Positions 34,440 to 47,215 are shown, numbered from the stretch's first letter. The stretch is 64,000 bases of DNA from Candidula unifasciata (GCA_905116865.2 CAJHNH020000205.1:143094-207093); one strand, 5' to 3'. Program-made: numbers and translations. The notes: generated by a model not told the origin, from the letters alone.

Positions 34440-36784
34440 CAGTGTTGCCACTTTTCTTTGACAAAAAATATCCAAAACGGTGTCAAAAAAGATCTAAAAA
34501 GATCTAAATCTCCGTGGAAAAGATCTAGAAAAAACATCCAAATTGGAAAAGTCAAAAATTACATAGCTTTTGTTATGACTTACCCTACATAATCATGTCC
34601 TCATCTTCACTGATGTCTGCCTCACAAGATCCACAGGATAAACTTAGCTTGGATGATGAAGTTGAAGCTTCAGATCCAAAATGACCCTGGTATGCTTTAG
34701 CTGTTCAAATTTCTTTGTAAGTGAAACAGTAGGCTTATTTCTCTAGTCTCATCAGGCCGAATTTTAATGGCACGATAGCATGTAAGAGGTCAAATTTCAT
34801 CCTGTTTTTTAGGTTAGATTTGATATAATTCCTAGCGCTGAAAACTCTTTCTAAGTCAGCATTTGAGTGGGATAGTATAATGGCAGACATGGCACTTTAA
34901 AGAGCTTACAGAATGGACTGTTTGATGAGGCATCTTTAAATTGTCTCACTTCACTCCAAAACGCTTTAGTTTCTGTTTTGTTTGTCTATTCAGCTAACTT
35001 TATTTTGGTTAACGGATATTCTGCTTCCGCGACACTATTATCAGTAGCCCCTAAACATTTCATAACTTTACAATATTTAGGTATGTTCTTTATTGGCTGA
35101 AGTATGTTGCTCACAGAAAAAAAAGTGAAATATTTTTCAAAACATCAAGATTTTCAGGAAGTCTCTGCTTCAATAATGAGATGAGGAAATCTTGACAACG
35201 TTTTCTTAAGTTGTTCTCTTCATTCTCTGTTAACAGTCCTTTTGTTTTTAAATCATCAATTTTTGATTCGATTTAATATCCAAGGTGTGGCTTAGGAGCC
35301 AAATAGCTCTCTATAGTGCAAGTGAGCAAATCAGCTTTAGAAGTTGGCAACACCAGTCTTTTACCGATTGAAATAGCAAGGTGAGATCATCAAGTAATTT
35401 AACTTTATCAACAAGTTAAGATTCGAACAGTTTATTAACTTTTTGCACTTCCATTAGAATAGGTTATAAAAAGAGAATGAATGACACATTTTTTTTCATC
35501 ACTGTACATTCCATATAGTATTTCAGCTGTGTAGCACTTTTCACTTTGTCTTGTTATTTCAAAGTGTGTCTTCAACTTCAGCCATTGCTTCATAATTCTT
35601 TCAACAGCTGGTTAAATTGATAACCATCTAGTTTTGCAATCTGACAGAATTGTCGGGGGTGTGGAACCATCAATTAAGGCTGTATATAATGTATTGTATT
35701 GCTGTTGTCTGACAAATGATTTGGAAAACCAGTAAAGTGTTTCAGCAATAAGGTATTCCAAATTCATTGGTAAATATTTAGATGAGGCATGTGATAATGC
35801 TAGCTGCAATGAATGACGCATTCATTTTATAAGTATTAACATTAACGATTGGTTAGCTTCCTTCAACTTGGCATAAACGCCATTGTTTATACCAACCATC
35901 ACTGAGGCAATATCAGTACCAAATACAGCCAAATTCTTCAAGCCTAACTGTTTGCTGATTAAAAGGTCCTTCAGTTTCTAAACTATACTTTCTACACCAC
36001 ACTTTTCAAATTGAACTAGTCCAAGATTTTTTACAAATTGATCAAATGGTCACAGTTTGAAATTGCGCAGTGACAAATTAAAAACATTGCGACTGATACT
36101 TCAACTTTTGATGATTCATTTATCAGTATAGTTCTGAAAACAGATGTCAGCGGTGTAATATCTTTAAATGAAACTGCAGTTTTATGCCTTTTTAGTCTCT
36201 GCATGACTCTTTGAGTTTTGTATTTTCGCTTTAATTTCACACTTGCAGTACTTACAACAAGTTGTGGTCATATCCCCAGTTTTTAATTTTGTCATCATGC
36301 AACCACTCTTTCCAAATTTTTTGCTCATACTTTACTTTTGGCATGTTGAAAGGTTGTTTTTTTTTTTCAAAGTGAAAGCCAGGTAAGAAGGTAAGCAATT
36401 ATTTTTTTTTTAAATCACATGAAAAAGAAACGCAAAGTCAGCACAGTGAGGATACGGTTGAAACAAAGTTAGTATGATTTACGCGCGTTTTTATTAATCA
36501 GTACCGGGGCTGCCAAATATTTGTGCGTTGACCCCAGTGAGAGTTCAAAGTTCAAGTAATGGCAGTTGTCACAATGTACGTGCCAGACCAAAACAAAAAT
36601 ATTGTAGTAAATATTTTACACGGTAATTATTAAATTGACAATGAAAGAAAAAAATCTATAAAATATTTAACTCCACATGAAAAGAATCTAAAAAAATATT
36701 TACGGTCTAAACGTCAAAAACGGTATCTAAATGCAGTGAAAAAGATCTAAATTTGGATATAAAAGATCCAAAGTGGCAACACTG
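34440..36784 (-). mobile_element. hAT DNA transposon, ends intact, transposase decayed
   Basis: The terminal inverted repeat CAGTGTTGCCACTTT is present at both ends and the 8-bp target duplication TTATGCGG flanks it at 34432-34439 and 36785-36792. On the - strand, fragments of the transposase appear in order: KVEVSVAMFLICHCAISN, DCKTRWLSI, and near 34740-34895 SHSNADLERVFSARN, the hAT C-terminal dimerisation motif. Stops and frameshifts break it. AGATCTAAA-type motifs repeat near both ends, as expected for subterminal transposase sites. Confidence 0.9.
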
Positions 36785-37214
36785 TTATGCGGGCTAGGAT
36801 ATGGATGGAATGATTGTTTTCGGGAATAAATAATCAATGCTCCCTGTCTCATGTCCCGGCATGCTCTCTTCTCACGCCAACTATTCAGACTCTCTATTCC
36901 ATCACGCTTTCAATAATTAAAATTGACTTATAATTATTTAAATATACACATTTTTTAGTATCTCAGTTTACTTAAATATATAAAATGACAATTAGTATTT
37001 AAAAGCAGTATTTAAACAAATTAACAAAAATAAAAATTACATTTTGCTTTTGTCTGCGCTTTTATTTTTAATTGGGCGATTTTAAGAAAACAGCCAACGT
37101 ACTGTCGTTCAAGAACTGAATATTGAAGAAGGTTGGCTATTAAAGACGATAAAACACAGACAATTGAAATATTGATGTCACTCGAAACGTCACGAAAGTT
37201 TAGAAAGAACAACT

Positions 37215-37638
37215 TGGGGAATTTCCATTCCGTCCCCATCTTCAGCAGCTAGTTAAAAGCTCCAATGGTGCCAGTAGCATTCTGATTAAACGTCCGCATT
37301 GCCTTTCCTCAAAGCCTTGAACATCTGCTAGAACCTCTCGTCATCCCAGCTGCATCAATCTCACCAGACTGTGGTGATCTATCTGCTCCTCCAAACTGTA
37401 CACGCTCTCCCACAAGGCAGAAACCACGTCTGCCTTATCATGCATAAGTATTCCACCAAGTTGTGCAGAGCCAGCCAGTCTGTCCACCTGTTCGTTTCCC
37501 AACGCACTGGCGCCTCCCGTTGAAAAAATCCAGGCAATACTCCTCACCCTTGTCCTCCGCAGTGAAGCATGCCACTCTGTACGAAGCATGCCTGTCCTAA
37601 TCTCCATCGGCATGCTTTCTGAGTCAGTTACAATCACG

Positions 37639-37679
<41 letters not shown>

Positions 37680-37870
37680 GTGTTCTCTAACAAGCGAAAG
37701 GCTGCAGTGACCACCTCCACCTACATTCTTAAGCTGGATATTGTGGTATCGTATGCTAGGCTCTCCTGTACCAAACGTCGACCATTAACTTTTGCCAAGA
37801 AACCCCAAGCACTTCTTTTGCCTCTTAATACTGAACCGTCTGTATAAATAATCCAATCCTCTGAGCGAGC
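37215..37870 (-). pseudogene. Jockey-like LINE RNase H end, with a GT microsatellite
   Basis: The - strand reads GMLRTEWHASLRRTRVRS and GNEQVDRLAGSAQLGG. A (GT)n tract at 37640-37678 lies inside the domain. The same region is repeated at 38620-39240, about 84% alike by eye. Confidence 0.8.
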
Positions 37871-38204
37871 ATTATCTTGAATTAATTGCTGAATTAACTG
37901 TAAATGGAAAGTGACCTACTCTATTTGGAGAGACTAACGTCAAACTAACCGAGAAACTCTAAACAAGCAAGGCGTGTTTATGGTCGAGGCTGTCAAAAAA
38001 GGTAACAAGCAGAACCTTAAATCTCCCTCGACACTCGAAGCGGTAAAATAGGAAGTGGAGAAGAATGGTTTGGAGAGAACAATAATGGGGGAATAAGTGT
38101 AACTAACTGTTCTTAAAAGTCACATAAATCCTCTCTTGACATACGGAAGTGAATCATAGAAGTTGGTAGATTGGTGAACAATTATTTGAAAAGCTGCGGT
38201 GGTG

Positions 38205-38530
38205 TGGTTTTATAGACGAATGATGAGAATAAACAGGACCGATAAAGAAGAATGAAGATGTCTTGAAAGAAACTGATAGCCACATCGGAAAGAGACAATT
38301 TACATTCTTTGGTCATGTGATGAGAAGGAGAAAACTGGAGTACATCGTGACGGTAGGAAAGTTGGAGGGGAGGAGATGCAGAGGGAGACCGAGCGAAAAG
38401 ATGCTGGACAGTTTGACGTCATGACATGGAGGATCATCTGTGTTAGAGTCAATTGAAAGTACACGACACAGAAGGTTGTGGATAGACATGACTACCAACA
38501 CCACACGGCAAAGACTTTAAGAAGAAAAAG
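38205..38530 (+). pseudogene. LINE ORF2 3' end
   Basis: Copy of the 10380 element, with HVMRRRKLEYIVTVGKLEG and GRPSEKM. Confidence 0.65.
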
Positions 38531-38619
38531 GGTAACGGAAGAAAAGGGAGGGAACTATCAGCACGACAATGGACACAGGATACAATAAATACGATTTGAT
38601 TTGATTCAAGAACCGACAT

Positions 38620-39240
38620 CACAGCACTAGGGGCATTCGTATAAGTACTCTGTCCCCATATTCAGCAGCCAGCGAAGAGTTCCGATACTAATGGTGCCGG
38701 TAGGATTCTGATTAATAGTCCGTCTTGCCTTTCCTCTGAGACTTGAGCATCTGACAGAAATTCACGTCACCCCCCCCCCCCTTTTCCCCTTACTCTCTCT
38801 TGTATCAATCTCACCAGATTGTGGTGATCCATCTGCTTCTCCGAACTGTACACGCTCTCCCACAAGGTACTAACCACGTCTGCCTTATCGTGCATCAGTA
38901 TTTCACCTTGCTGTGCAGAGCCAGCCAGTCTGTCCCTCTGTTCATTTTCCAACACACCGGCGTCCCCTGGTGAAAAAATCCAGACAATACTCCTCACCCG
39001 TGTCCTCACCAGCGAGGCATTACACTCTGAACGAAGCATGCCTGTCATGATCTTCCTGTCATGTTCTCTAGCCAGCGGAAAGCTGCAGTGACCGCCTCCA
39101 TCTCCATTCTTAATCTGGATGTTGCGGTGATATATGCTAGGCTCTCCTGCACTAAACGTCGACCATTTACTTTTGCTAAGAAACCCCACGCACTTCTTTT
39201 GCCTCTTGACACTGAACAGTCTGTGTAAATGATCAAATCT
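38620..39240 (-). pseudogene. Jockey-like LINE RNase H domain
   Basis: The - strand begins IIYTDCSVSRGKRSAWGF, in which the DGS motif of RNase H has become DCS, then RLRMEMEAVTAAFRWLE, GMLRSECNASLVRTRVRS and NEQRDRLAGSAQQGE. One frameshift lies near 39050. Position and orientation relative to 37215 suggest two insertions of one family or a segmental duplication. Confidence 0.85.
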
Positions 39241-39359
39241 TCTGATATTTATTTATTTATTTATATTTAAAAATATAAAATATACAATATGTTGAAAATT
39301 TGGACGCTACTATAGTTACACTATGTGAGTACCGGCAGTCCTTTTTCTAATAATAATAA

Positions 39360-39480
39360 AAATGACTGTTTTTCACGCCTTTAGGCGTATTGAGAATTTA
39401 GGGTTAGACCTATCATTTTTATAGACCAATCAGCACTTGGTGGGTGATGTAGTCAGAATCACACCGGCCGAATGTTTTAA
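39360..39480 (-). repeat. SINE tail, inverted
   Basis: Contains CACGCCTTTAGGCG and TTATAGACCAATCAGCAC, the reverse of the 12295 copy. Confidence 0.65.
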
Positions 39481-39759
39481 GTTAGCCAATTTTAAAAAAA
39501 GACGAAAAATGTAAATGCCTCTTCAACACCAGATTCGAACAGGACTGTCACTCCCTCCTGATATCAGGAAAAGATATAAAACCGAACGAAAAGTGTATTA
39601 GCAAGCTGCACAATATAACAAATACAAACTAAATGTAAACGTTGAGGGTATGGAGCCTTCATCAGCACATACACAAATCAAACAATACCACACAAATACA
39701 CAAAATCACTTAGCTGGAAGCAGCCAGGTCGATGACTTCTTATCAGTCTGCCGACACGG

Positions 39760-39900
39760 GTGGGCCAGGGGAATAAATACCCCCTGTGGATTACCAGGGG
39801 CCATAACTAGGGGGTTTAAGATAAAACTGTGGCAGTTCAATCCCCTAGGAGTTTAAATGAAACTGTGTTGGCAGTTCAGTCCGGAGGGTGTTAAATTACC
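39760..39900 (+). repeat. Short direct repeat of about 55 bp
   Basis: AAACTGTGGCAGTTCAATCC and AAACTGTGTTGGCAGTTCAG blocks follow each other. No gene seen in 39480-40080. Confidence 0.45.
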
Positions 39901-40079
39901 TAAAGCGTGAATAAAGCCATTTTAAAGAGACTTGCGGACTCTCTCTCTCTGGAGTGGCTAGATTTAATGGCTGTCACCTCCATGTCGAGGACACCTTGGT
40001 AATCCTGGGAATTGAAATGCAACGATACTGATTTCAGGACACTCGTGATATCAGGTACTCTCCACCATGGTTATAATAG

Positions 40080-42200
40080 TCATATTATTAATAATAATGC
40101 ATGGGCAACATATGGTCTCTACAATACTGCCCAGGCTTTGTATTATTGAGAGGAGGAATTTCATTCTTTTTATGGGGAACTGGATAATGCAGTGAAAGCA
40201 ATACCTAAATCTGATGGCATCTATATACTTGGTGATTTTAATGCACGGGTGGGGTCAGACTCAAATTCATGGCCAGTTTGTTTTGGAAAATATAATGTTG
40301 GTCACATGAATGAAAATGGGCAGAGACTACTGGAATTCTGCACTAGAAGTGACTTGTGCACCACAAACTCCTTTTTCAAAACTAAAGACCGCCATAAGGT
40401 GTCATGGAAACATCCAAGATTTGGCCACTGGCACCAGCTGGACCTTATTCTCACAAGGAGGCAGCACTTGAACTGTGTATCACTAACTGGCAGCTACCAC
40501 AGATCTGACTGTGACACTGACCATTGCCTAGTTGCTACAAGAGTTCGGATGAAACTAAAGAGCATTTTCACTTCAAAAAAATAAATATATCCCTAGGTTA
40601 AATATTTCCAAAACTAAAGACCATGAAAAGTGTTTTGAGTTTCAACAACAGCTTGAAGATGCTTTCACTGATGTCCAAGGTTACTCTACAGCAAGCATAA
40701 AATGGGATGCAATTAAGGAGACTGTTTGCAAAACAGCTGTATCAGTCTATGGGATTAGAGAAAATAGAAGTAAGGTCTAGTTTGAAGCAAATAGCCACAC
40801 ACTCAAACCTTTAATTGACAGCGAAAAGGTAATACTCCTTAAAAACAAGGAAAGAACAACAAGGAACACTCTCATTGAATTAAGAACAGCTGAAAATCAT
40901 TTGCAAAAGGTAGCTAGGCAGTGTGCCAACAACTGTTGGATCCAGTTATGTGAAAGCATTCAAAATGCTAGCAGTGGAGGTAATTTTAGAGGAATGTATG
41001 AGGGGATAAAGAAAGCCATCGGTATAAAAAAAAAGTGCACCACTAAAGAGTTTGAATGGGGAGATTATTAATGAAAAGAAGAAGCATCTAGATAGATGGG
41101 AAGAACATTATCTTGAGCTAGACTCAGTTGATACTAAACTAACATATGGTGCTCTTAATGCCATGAAGACCCTACCAACTTTTGACTATCTGGACACATT
41201 TCCAACAGTTGTAGAAGTTAGGAATGCTATTAATGAATTGGCTTCAGGGAAAGCCCCAGGCAGAGATGGAATTCCTATTGAAATCATCTGGAGTGGGAAA
41301 GACATTCTAACCCCACACATTCATCATCTAATAACACTCTGCTGGCAAGAGGGACAGGTTCCGCAAGACTTCAAAGACACAAGCATCCTAACTATGTACA
41401 AGAACAAGGGTGATCGGAGTGACTGCAATAACTACAGGGGAATATCACTGCTGTATACTGTTAGAAAAGTACTTGCGAGAATTGTTATGCGAAGACTCCA
41501 GATCCTGGGGGACCGCGTTTACCCAGAGTCCCAGTGTGGCTTTCGTGGAAACCGATCTACCACTGATATTATATTTTCATTACGACAGTTGCAGGAAAAA
41601 TGACGCGAACAAAATCAACCACTGTATGTTGCTTTTATTGATTTTACCAAGGCATTTTATTTGGTTAGTCAAAAAGGTATGTTAAACGCACTGAAGAAGA
41701 TTGGGTGTGCACCTACTCTATTGAGCATGATTGCTCCTACCCTTTTTGGAACATACATTTTACTTCTTTCGAGGATGTCAGAGTCCCTAAGAACATCCTT
41801 TGTGGTGAATTGAAGACAGGAAGAAAATGTCGAGGCCGACCTCTACTACGGTATAAAAATGTGTGCAAGCCGGACATGAATGATATAGGTATTCAGGTGG
41901 ACTCAGGGGAACAAAACGCCACGGACCGTGTTGTGGGGAAAGGGCATAACCGGAAGGGAATGAGAGTGAATATGAAGAAAGGATTGCAGAAAGGACGAGA
42001 GCTGAGCGCCTGAAAGGAACCGGATTAAACACAAATGTTGACAACAATAGTCCTGACATCCCATGCTATCATTGTGGAAGACTTTTCTTGTCAAGGGCGG
42101 GTCTTGCTAGTCACACTCGCCATCACCATGGGCTGTGTCTCATGTCTCCTCATAGCGCAAAATTACACTATCGTCTGGAAAGACGGCAAGGTGGCAATCA
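40080..42200 (+). pseudogene. LINE ORF2: endonuclease, reverse transcriptase, then deleted to C-terminal finger
   Basis: Endonuclease part (about 40180-40584) has GDFNARVGSD and LTGSYHRSDCDTDHCLV, the apurinic-like endonuclease D-x-N and S-D-H type motifs. A shifted frame (40580-41030) gives the linker to the reverse transcriptase. 41052-41603 has ELASGKAPGRDGIP, MYKNKGDRSDCNNYRGIS and ESQCGFRGNRSTTDI, then a TGA, then FIDFTKAFYLVS. The catalytic FADD block and most of the palm are deleted. The C-terminus resumes at about 41810 and ends with CYHCGRLFLSRAGLASHTRH, a C2H2 motif known from ends of such ORF2 proteins. Dead copy; clade not assigned. Confidence 0.88.
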
Positions 42201-42689
42201 ATCAATAAAAGTAAAAACAATAATAACCTCCTGCTGCTACTGCCGCTCCTACTACTACCACCACCACCATCACCACAGAAGTAATGGTGATTCAAAGCAT
42301 TGTTTCCCCGATGTGAATTTGAACAAAGAATACACAAACAATAGACTGCACAATATATTGCCTGGTATATTTCGCTGTATCTCGTCAAGTGCAAACCACA
42401 GTAACAATTGGAAAAAAAATATGAAAAAATTGCTGAATCCTAGAAACTGAAACACAAATTCGAATACATTCTAAACTGTCTGTTTCACCAAGCTAACCGT
42501 AAGGTAACGACCATTTCTTTCCATCTACAGAGATCTGGTTTCAACCGGCTATCGCGGAAGCTTCTGCGAATCGGAGTAATCTATGTTTGGCCGAATTGTA
42601 AATAATTCAAAATGCATCATCCCTGTTAATGATGTGCCCGGAATTTAGAATATGGCACGCAATGGTGATTTCCAAGATATTAATAGTGC

Positions 42690-43285
42690 CTAAATGTATA
42701 ATAAAAGTCAAAGGCATAATTTTAGGAAAAGTACATACATTTAAGTATCTAGGCACACGGATAATATCTGAGGAAGATGTATCACAGAAATAAAGAACAG
42801 TATAGGCCAGATCAAAGGTGCATTTCGAACAATGAAAAACATTTTATGCAATAAATCCCTGTCCTTGGGAAGAATTATTGTATGCTATTCAGAGCCAGTT
42901 TTAACATACGGCTGTGAATCCTGGACAATTAATAAACAGGCTGAAGATTTATTGAGGCATCGGAGATGTGGATTTACAGAAGAATTTTTATAATTACTTG
43001 GACAGCTAAAAGGAGCAACCCAGATGCTTTCAAAGACGTGAGCGCAACTTATCACAAACACCAGAAAGAGACGGGCATCAGTTGTTTTGTTCATGTTATG
43101 AGAAGATGGAAACTGGATTATGTTGCAACCACTGGAAAGGGAGACAAAGGAAGACAGTTTAAGAAGATTCTTGACAGTCTTTTTTCAAAGTATTGAGGGG
43201 TGTCAACATACAAAATGATACACGCAGTTGCAGATCGCAGACCGGAGAGGCATGATCGCCCACCCCAATCGGCAAGACACTTAAT
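42690..43285 (+). pseudogene. LINE reverse transcriptase 3' fragment
   Basis: Reads VLTYGCESWTINKQAEDLL and, in another frame, FVHVMRRWKLDYVATTGKG, the region after the palm. Frameshifted, and ends at a GATGATGATGA tail. Confidence 0.7.
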
Positions 43286-44210
43286 GATGATGATGACACT
43301 TATAGCCACCAACATATTCTAGGGCGACTTTAAGGCGATTTTCGATAGGACATTTGTAAATTAACATATATCTGGCAACAGCAAAACTAACTGAAAATGT
43401 TACATTGGATGTTTGAAAAAAGAATCAAAAGTTCCAGAACACTTCGATTGTTGGCCATAACAAAAATATGGTGTAGTTTTATTAGATAATAGTTTAGTTG
43501 TATGTATATAAGAAAAATTACAACCGACTGTAATCGACTTTCGCATTGTAAATGTCGCGAATCGCAGAAAAACCTGCGGAGTAAAACTGACTTGGTTTGA
43601 CCTAAATGGAGCAATGGCGGCCTAAGACTCTTGTACACGAGGTCATTTAGATATGTTAATGGTATATTACCTTTACTTAAGTGTTATACACGTTGTGGCA
43701 AGACGTTGATTTAATTGATATTGTGTAATTTACATGATTTACAATGTTTAATTTTTTTTGGGGCATAAGAAATATGTGTTAAACAACTCAGTTTTGCTGC
43801 TAGAATGTAGACACTTTGTCACTTGACCTAACTTCCTGCGCTGGGCGATCATATTGTTCACTGTTATACTGACATGCTTTTCTTTCAGATATTTGGCTTC
43901 CCGCTATATTTATTAAATGTGTACTTTGCAGGTAAACACAAACACAGTGCATTATGAGTAGCCTGCATTGTGGGAAATTCACATTAACACTGCATTTCCC
44001 TCACATAATGAATATTATTAATATTATGATGTAGTAACTACAGTAGTTGTAGTATTTTTATATATAAAAAAATTATCATATTTGCTCGCTGCTGGCTGCT
44101 GGCGATATGGATGGACGTAGTGACCGTAGTGCTTATGGGAATGACATAATTGCTGTGAAGTTGCTTCTTAATAATTAAACATCAACATTGATTGTATTGG
44201 CTAGTTTTCC
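43286..44210. other. No recognised gene; trace of a LINE tail near 44100
   Basis: 44095-44190 carries a weak copy of the Jockey-like LINE terminus (CTTATGGGAATGACATAATT). Otherwise non-coding. Confidence 0.4.
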
Positions 44211-44214
44211 AGCT

Positions 44215-44325
44215 TTAAAGACAGCTCCCATTTAGTCAACTCTCTTTTCTTTTATGACATGCTTGGGCAAGGCAGTGGGTCTTTTCTTGTTTTCCCTACA
44301 TTGGGTCCTCGGAACCCACACGCGG
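44215..44325 (-). repeat. SINE-like repeat R1, 5' part
   Basis: Only the head half remains, from CAGCTCCCATTTAGTCAAC to CGGAACCCACACG. Confidence 0.65.
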
Positions 44326-44407
44326 ATTTAATTTTAATATTTCTAGTTAGTATTCATATTCAGTTTACATTTACAGTACTTGTAAATTTGAATTGGTAAC
44401 AATCTTT

Positions 44408-44815
44408 GGCTATCCTCCGAATAACGGTCCCAAATTATCGAGGCCGAAAATATACCCTAACAGGTCTACGTGTCAGTTGCGGACTTCCTGGGACTATACC
44501 GCCACCGCCGAATTGCGGACTTCCGGGGACTTTACCGCCACCGCCGAGAGCATCCCCCACGCCACTCATAAAGAGTGGATTGGGGCTAAACTAGATGGCT
44601 GGGACTCATGAGCAAATTAAATGAAGGAAGCTGCAGGAGATGCGGTAGCTGCTGCTCGTGAGTCCCAGCCATCTAGTTTAACCCTTGGCAGTGGCGAAAG
44701 TCGCAGGAAGTGCGCAATTTAAGTCGCCGGAAGTCAGCTATTGACGCGTGGCTGAGGCCCTGTTAAGGTATATTTTCAGCCTCGATAATTTTGGACCGTT
44801 ATTTGGAGGATAGCC
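44408..44815. mobile_element. 408-bp MITE with perfect 8-bp target duplication
   Basis: Termini GGCTATCCTCCGAATAACGG and, inverted, GGCTATCCTCCAAATAACGG. CAATCTTT flanks it at 44400-44407 and 44816-44823. The inverted repeat runs over about 60 bases, and there is a second nested inverted repeat (about 44583-44685) built on CTAGATGGCTGGGACTCA. No open frame. Confidence 0.88.
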
Positions 44816-44889
44816 CAATCTTTTTATTCATTCATATTTTCTTTTCATGCTTCCTTTTTTTCTTGATTTTCTAAATTAGACTGATATAT

Positions 44890-45010
44890 GGCTTTTTTGA
44901 CATCCATATAATATGGGACGAGCCTCACATTTTTTTTAACATCAATCAGCACTCACTGGATTATGCCAGCCGCCTTTTTGTCACAAAACATTTTCCTATA
45001 CCCTTTTATA
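44890..45010 (-). repeat. SINE tail fragment, inverted
   Basis: CAATCAGCACTCACTGGATT and CCAGCCGCC match the inverted SINE tails elsewhere. Confidence 0.45.
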
Positions 45011-45054
45011 GATATGGTTATCCTGGAAACCTGGATCAGTTTGAAAGACAAGTC

Positions 45055-45737
45055 GGCACTCTTCCGAATACCGGTCCCAAATTATTGACTGTCCAAAACA
45101 TTCCTTTTAGAGCCTCAAGGGGTTATAAAGAGGTTATACAAAATATGGAACACGAACAATAAAATATGGAACTTTACGTACCAATAATGCCGTGAAATAA
45201 TTATTGAGGCCATCATCATCAGTTTAAAGTTAAGCGCGGTGGGGAGAAATCGTTTCTGATCCACTGAAGTGACGTGGGGAGGAGTAATTTTGCGATCTAT
45301 TCAAGCGCTGTGTCGATGGGTAGCAACGTTTAAATCATCATCAGTTTTCACTTCTGCCGTTAAGCGCCGTGAAATAATAATTAAGGCGCGGAAACATGTG
45401 TCCCCCTCCCCCCTCGCGGAATTTTTAAAAGAAAGATAATGCACAATAATTTTTTTTCTCCATGCGAAAGGCGCAGATATCGCAGCCTAGTTGTAAACCA
45501 CAACATGCAACCACCTTTTCCCGCCGGAAAATCGTACCCCGATCACCCGCTTAACGGGCAGAATGCCTATCAACTGTACTAGCGAAGACTCTGTAATTTT
45601 GTTTAAACGAAATTATATAATAAAAGAAAGCATAGTTCGTAGTGTTCCTGTTCCATATTTTTAACTACGACCTCTTGAGGCCCTGATTGGGATTTTTTGT
45701 CTTCGAATAATTTGGGACGGTTATTCTGAAGAGTGCC
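45055..45737. mobile_element. 683-bp MITE of the same family
   Basis: Termini GGCACTCTTCCGAATACCGG and, inverted, GGCACTCTTCAGAATAACCG, followed by TCCCAAATTATT at both ends. Flanks GACAAGTC and GACATGTC match 7 of 8. The interior CTAGTTGTAAACC block is shared with the 16842 copy. Confidence 0.82.
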
Positions 45738-45744
45738 GACATGT

Positions 45745-46285
45745 CAATGAGGTTTCAAAATCCTGACCAGCAGGCTAATGTCGTTGTGCTAGCCACAACA
45801 CTGCTGGGGCTCCAAATGTCGCATAAATGCCCATAATTTCTCTTTTTGAGACATAAATTTGTATACTTTTTGGCAAGATAAATAATAAACATTCTTCTTG
45901 TGCTAAGAAGGTCACCGAAACAGCAGTCAAAATAAGTCAGCAGAAGCCAAAAGAGTATTTTCACAAGAGAAAAGTAAATTTATTTGTATTAAAAATGTAA
46001 GAAAGTAAGTCACAAATGACATTTTCATTAGTAGCCATTATAAATAGCCCATCAACATACACCAAATTCCTGTAGACCTAACAACTAAACTTTGAGAAAA
46101 CCAGAGGCCTGTTGAGCTGACATCAGTTTATGATCATAGTGGAATATGTAAGTGTATGAGCAGAGATACTGAAGAAGTTTCTAAAGCAGATTCATTGCGG
46201 TTTTGTCAAGGATGTGGCCCAATATATCAGATCTTCGCAAGCGTTTTTCCTGGTCTACTTTTTCCCCCTAGCTTTTTACTGTCAC
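45745..46285. other. No recognised gene
   Basis: Non-coding by inspection; no splice-flanked frame found. Confidence 0.4.
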
Positions 46286-46289
46286 CCCC

Positions 46290-46575
46290 CGTCCTGTGTG
46301 TGTTCTGAGGCCCCATTGTGAGAGAAAAAGAATAGACCCACTACCTCCCTAACAAGCATGTTCTAAGAGTCTACTAATTGGGGATTTTTACTTTGAAGTC
46401 TGAGTGCATCTTCCTGAGACTCGAGGAAGTGTCTGCCTACAAATAAGCAAAATCTGTAAAACGGATATGCATGCAAAGCTCATATTCTTAATTAAACAAT
46501 ACTAAAAGTTCAGATTTGGAAAAGCAACCAGAACCTTCCGTGAAGTTTACAGCAAGTGACGTGAGGAAGACTGCA
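46290..46575 (+). repeat. SINE-like repeat R1
   Basis: Near full-length forward copy with GAGAAAAAGAATAGACCCAC and GAAGTTTACAGCAAGTGACG. 46580-47080 after it shows no gene. Confidence 0.75.
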
Positions 46576-47079
46576 CCCCCAGTCTGCTCACAAGACAGTA
46601 GGCGTGTACCTCTCTTTGCATGACTTCTTTCCCTTAACCCTGACATCAGAGACACATATAGCTATGCTACTATCACTACAGCTTTTAGTGTTATCCATAA
46701 GCCCCTGTAGCAATTTATAGTGGAGATACATCAGAGATGACTGCCCATCATATGTATTGTCCTTTGCATGGGGTATACAGATTTAATAAAAGACATATAC
46801 AAGAAAATTATATTCATAACATGTCGATATAATTAAGCACGTTGGTGAAGATATTTAGTGACAATTCTTAAGCTTTAAAAATAAACCAGGTCTCTCAAAC
46901 TTCACCTTTAGACCCTGTAGCAAAAGGCCGCCAAGGACTGTCCCTAGGATTTCTCACATTTGCTATTTAATTATGTCTCACTCATTCATGGGGATAATTT
47001 ATCTAGTTTTAGGAGATGGGTTGAATATCTATTAGTCTTAAAAATAGTTTATTTTAGAGAGGTATTTTATATGGCTTTC

Positions 47080-47215
47080 ATCAAAATTTACCTTGGTGCT
47101 GAGGTCAACCCAGTCTAATTTGAATACCAGGTAATGACGTAGGAAGTAGAAGCTGCTAACATGATCATACCCTGTATCTACCAAATACTGATTGGTCTAT
47201 AAAATAAGTGTCTGA
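47080..47215 (+). repeat. SINE tail fragment
   Basis: Contains GGTCAACCCAGTCTAATTTG, TACCAGGTAATGACG and ACTGATTGGTCTATAAAATA in family order. Confidence 0.65.

Noticed and set aside
42080..42125. Eighth cellular zinc-finger exon
   Set aside because: The C2H2 motif is the C-terminal end of a LINE ORF2, in frame with LINE sequence, with no acceptor in phase 1.
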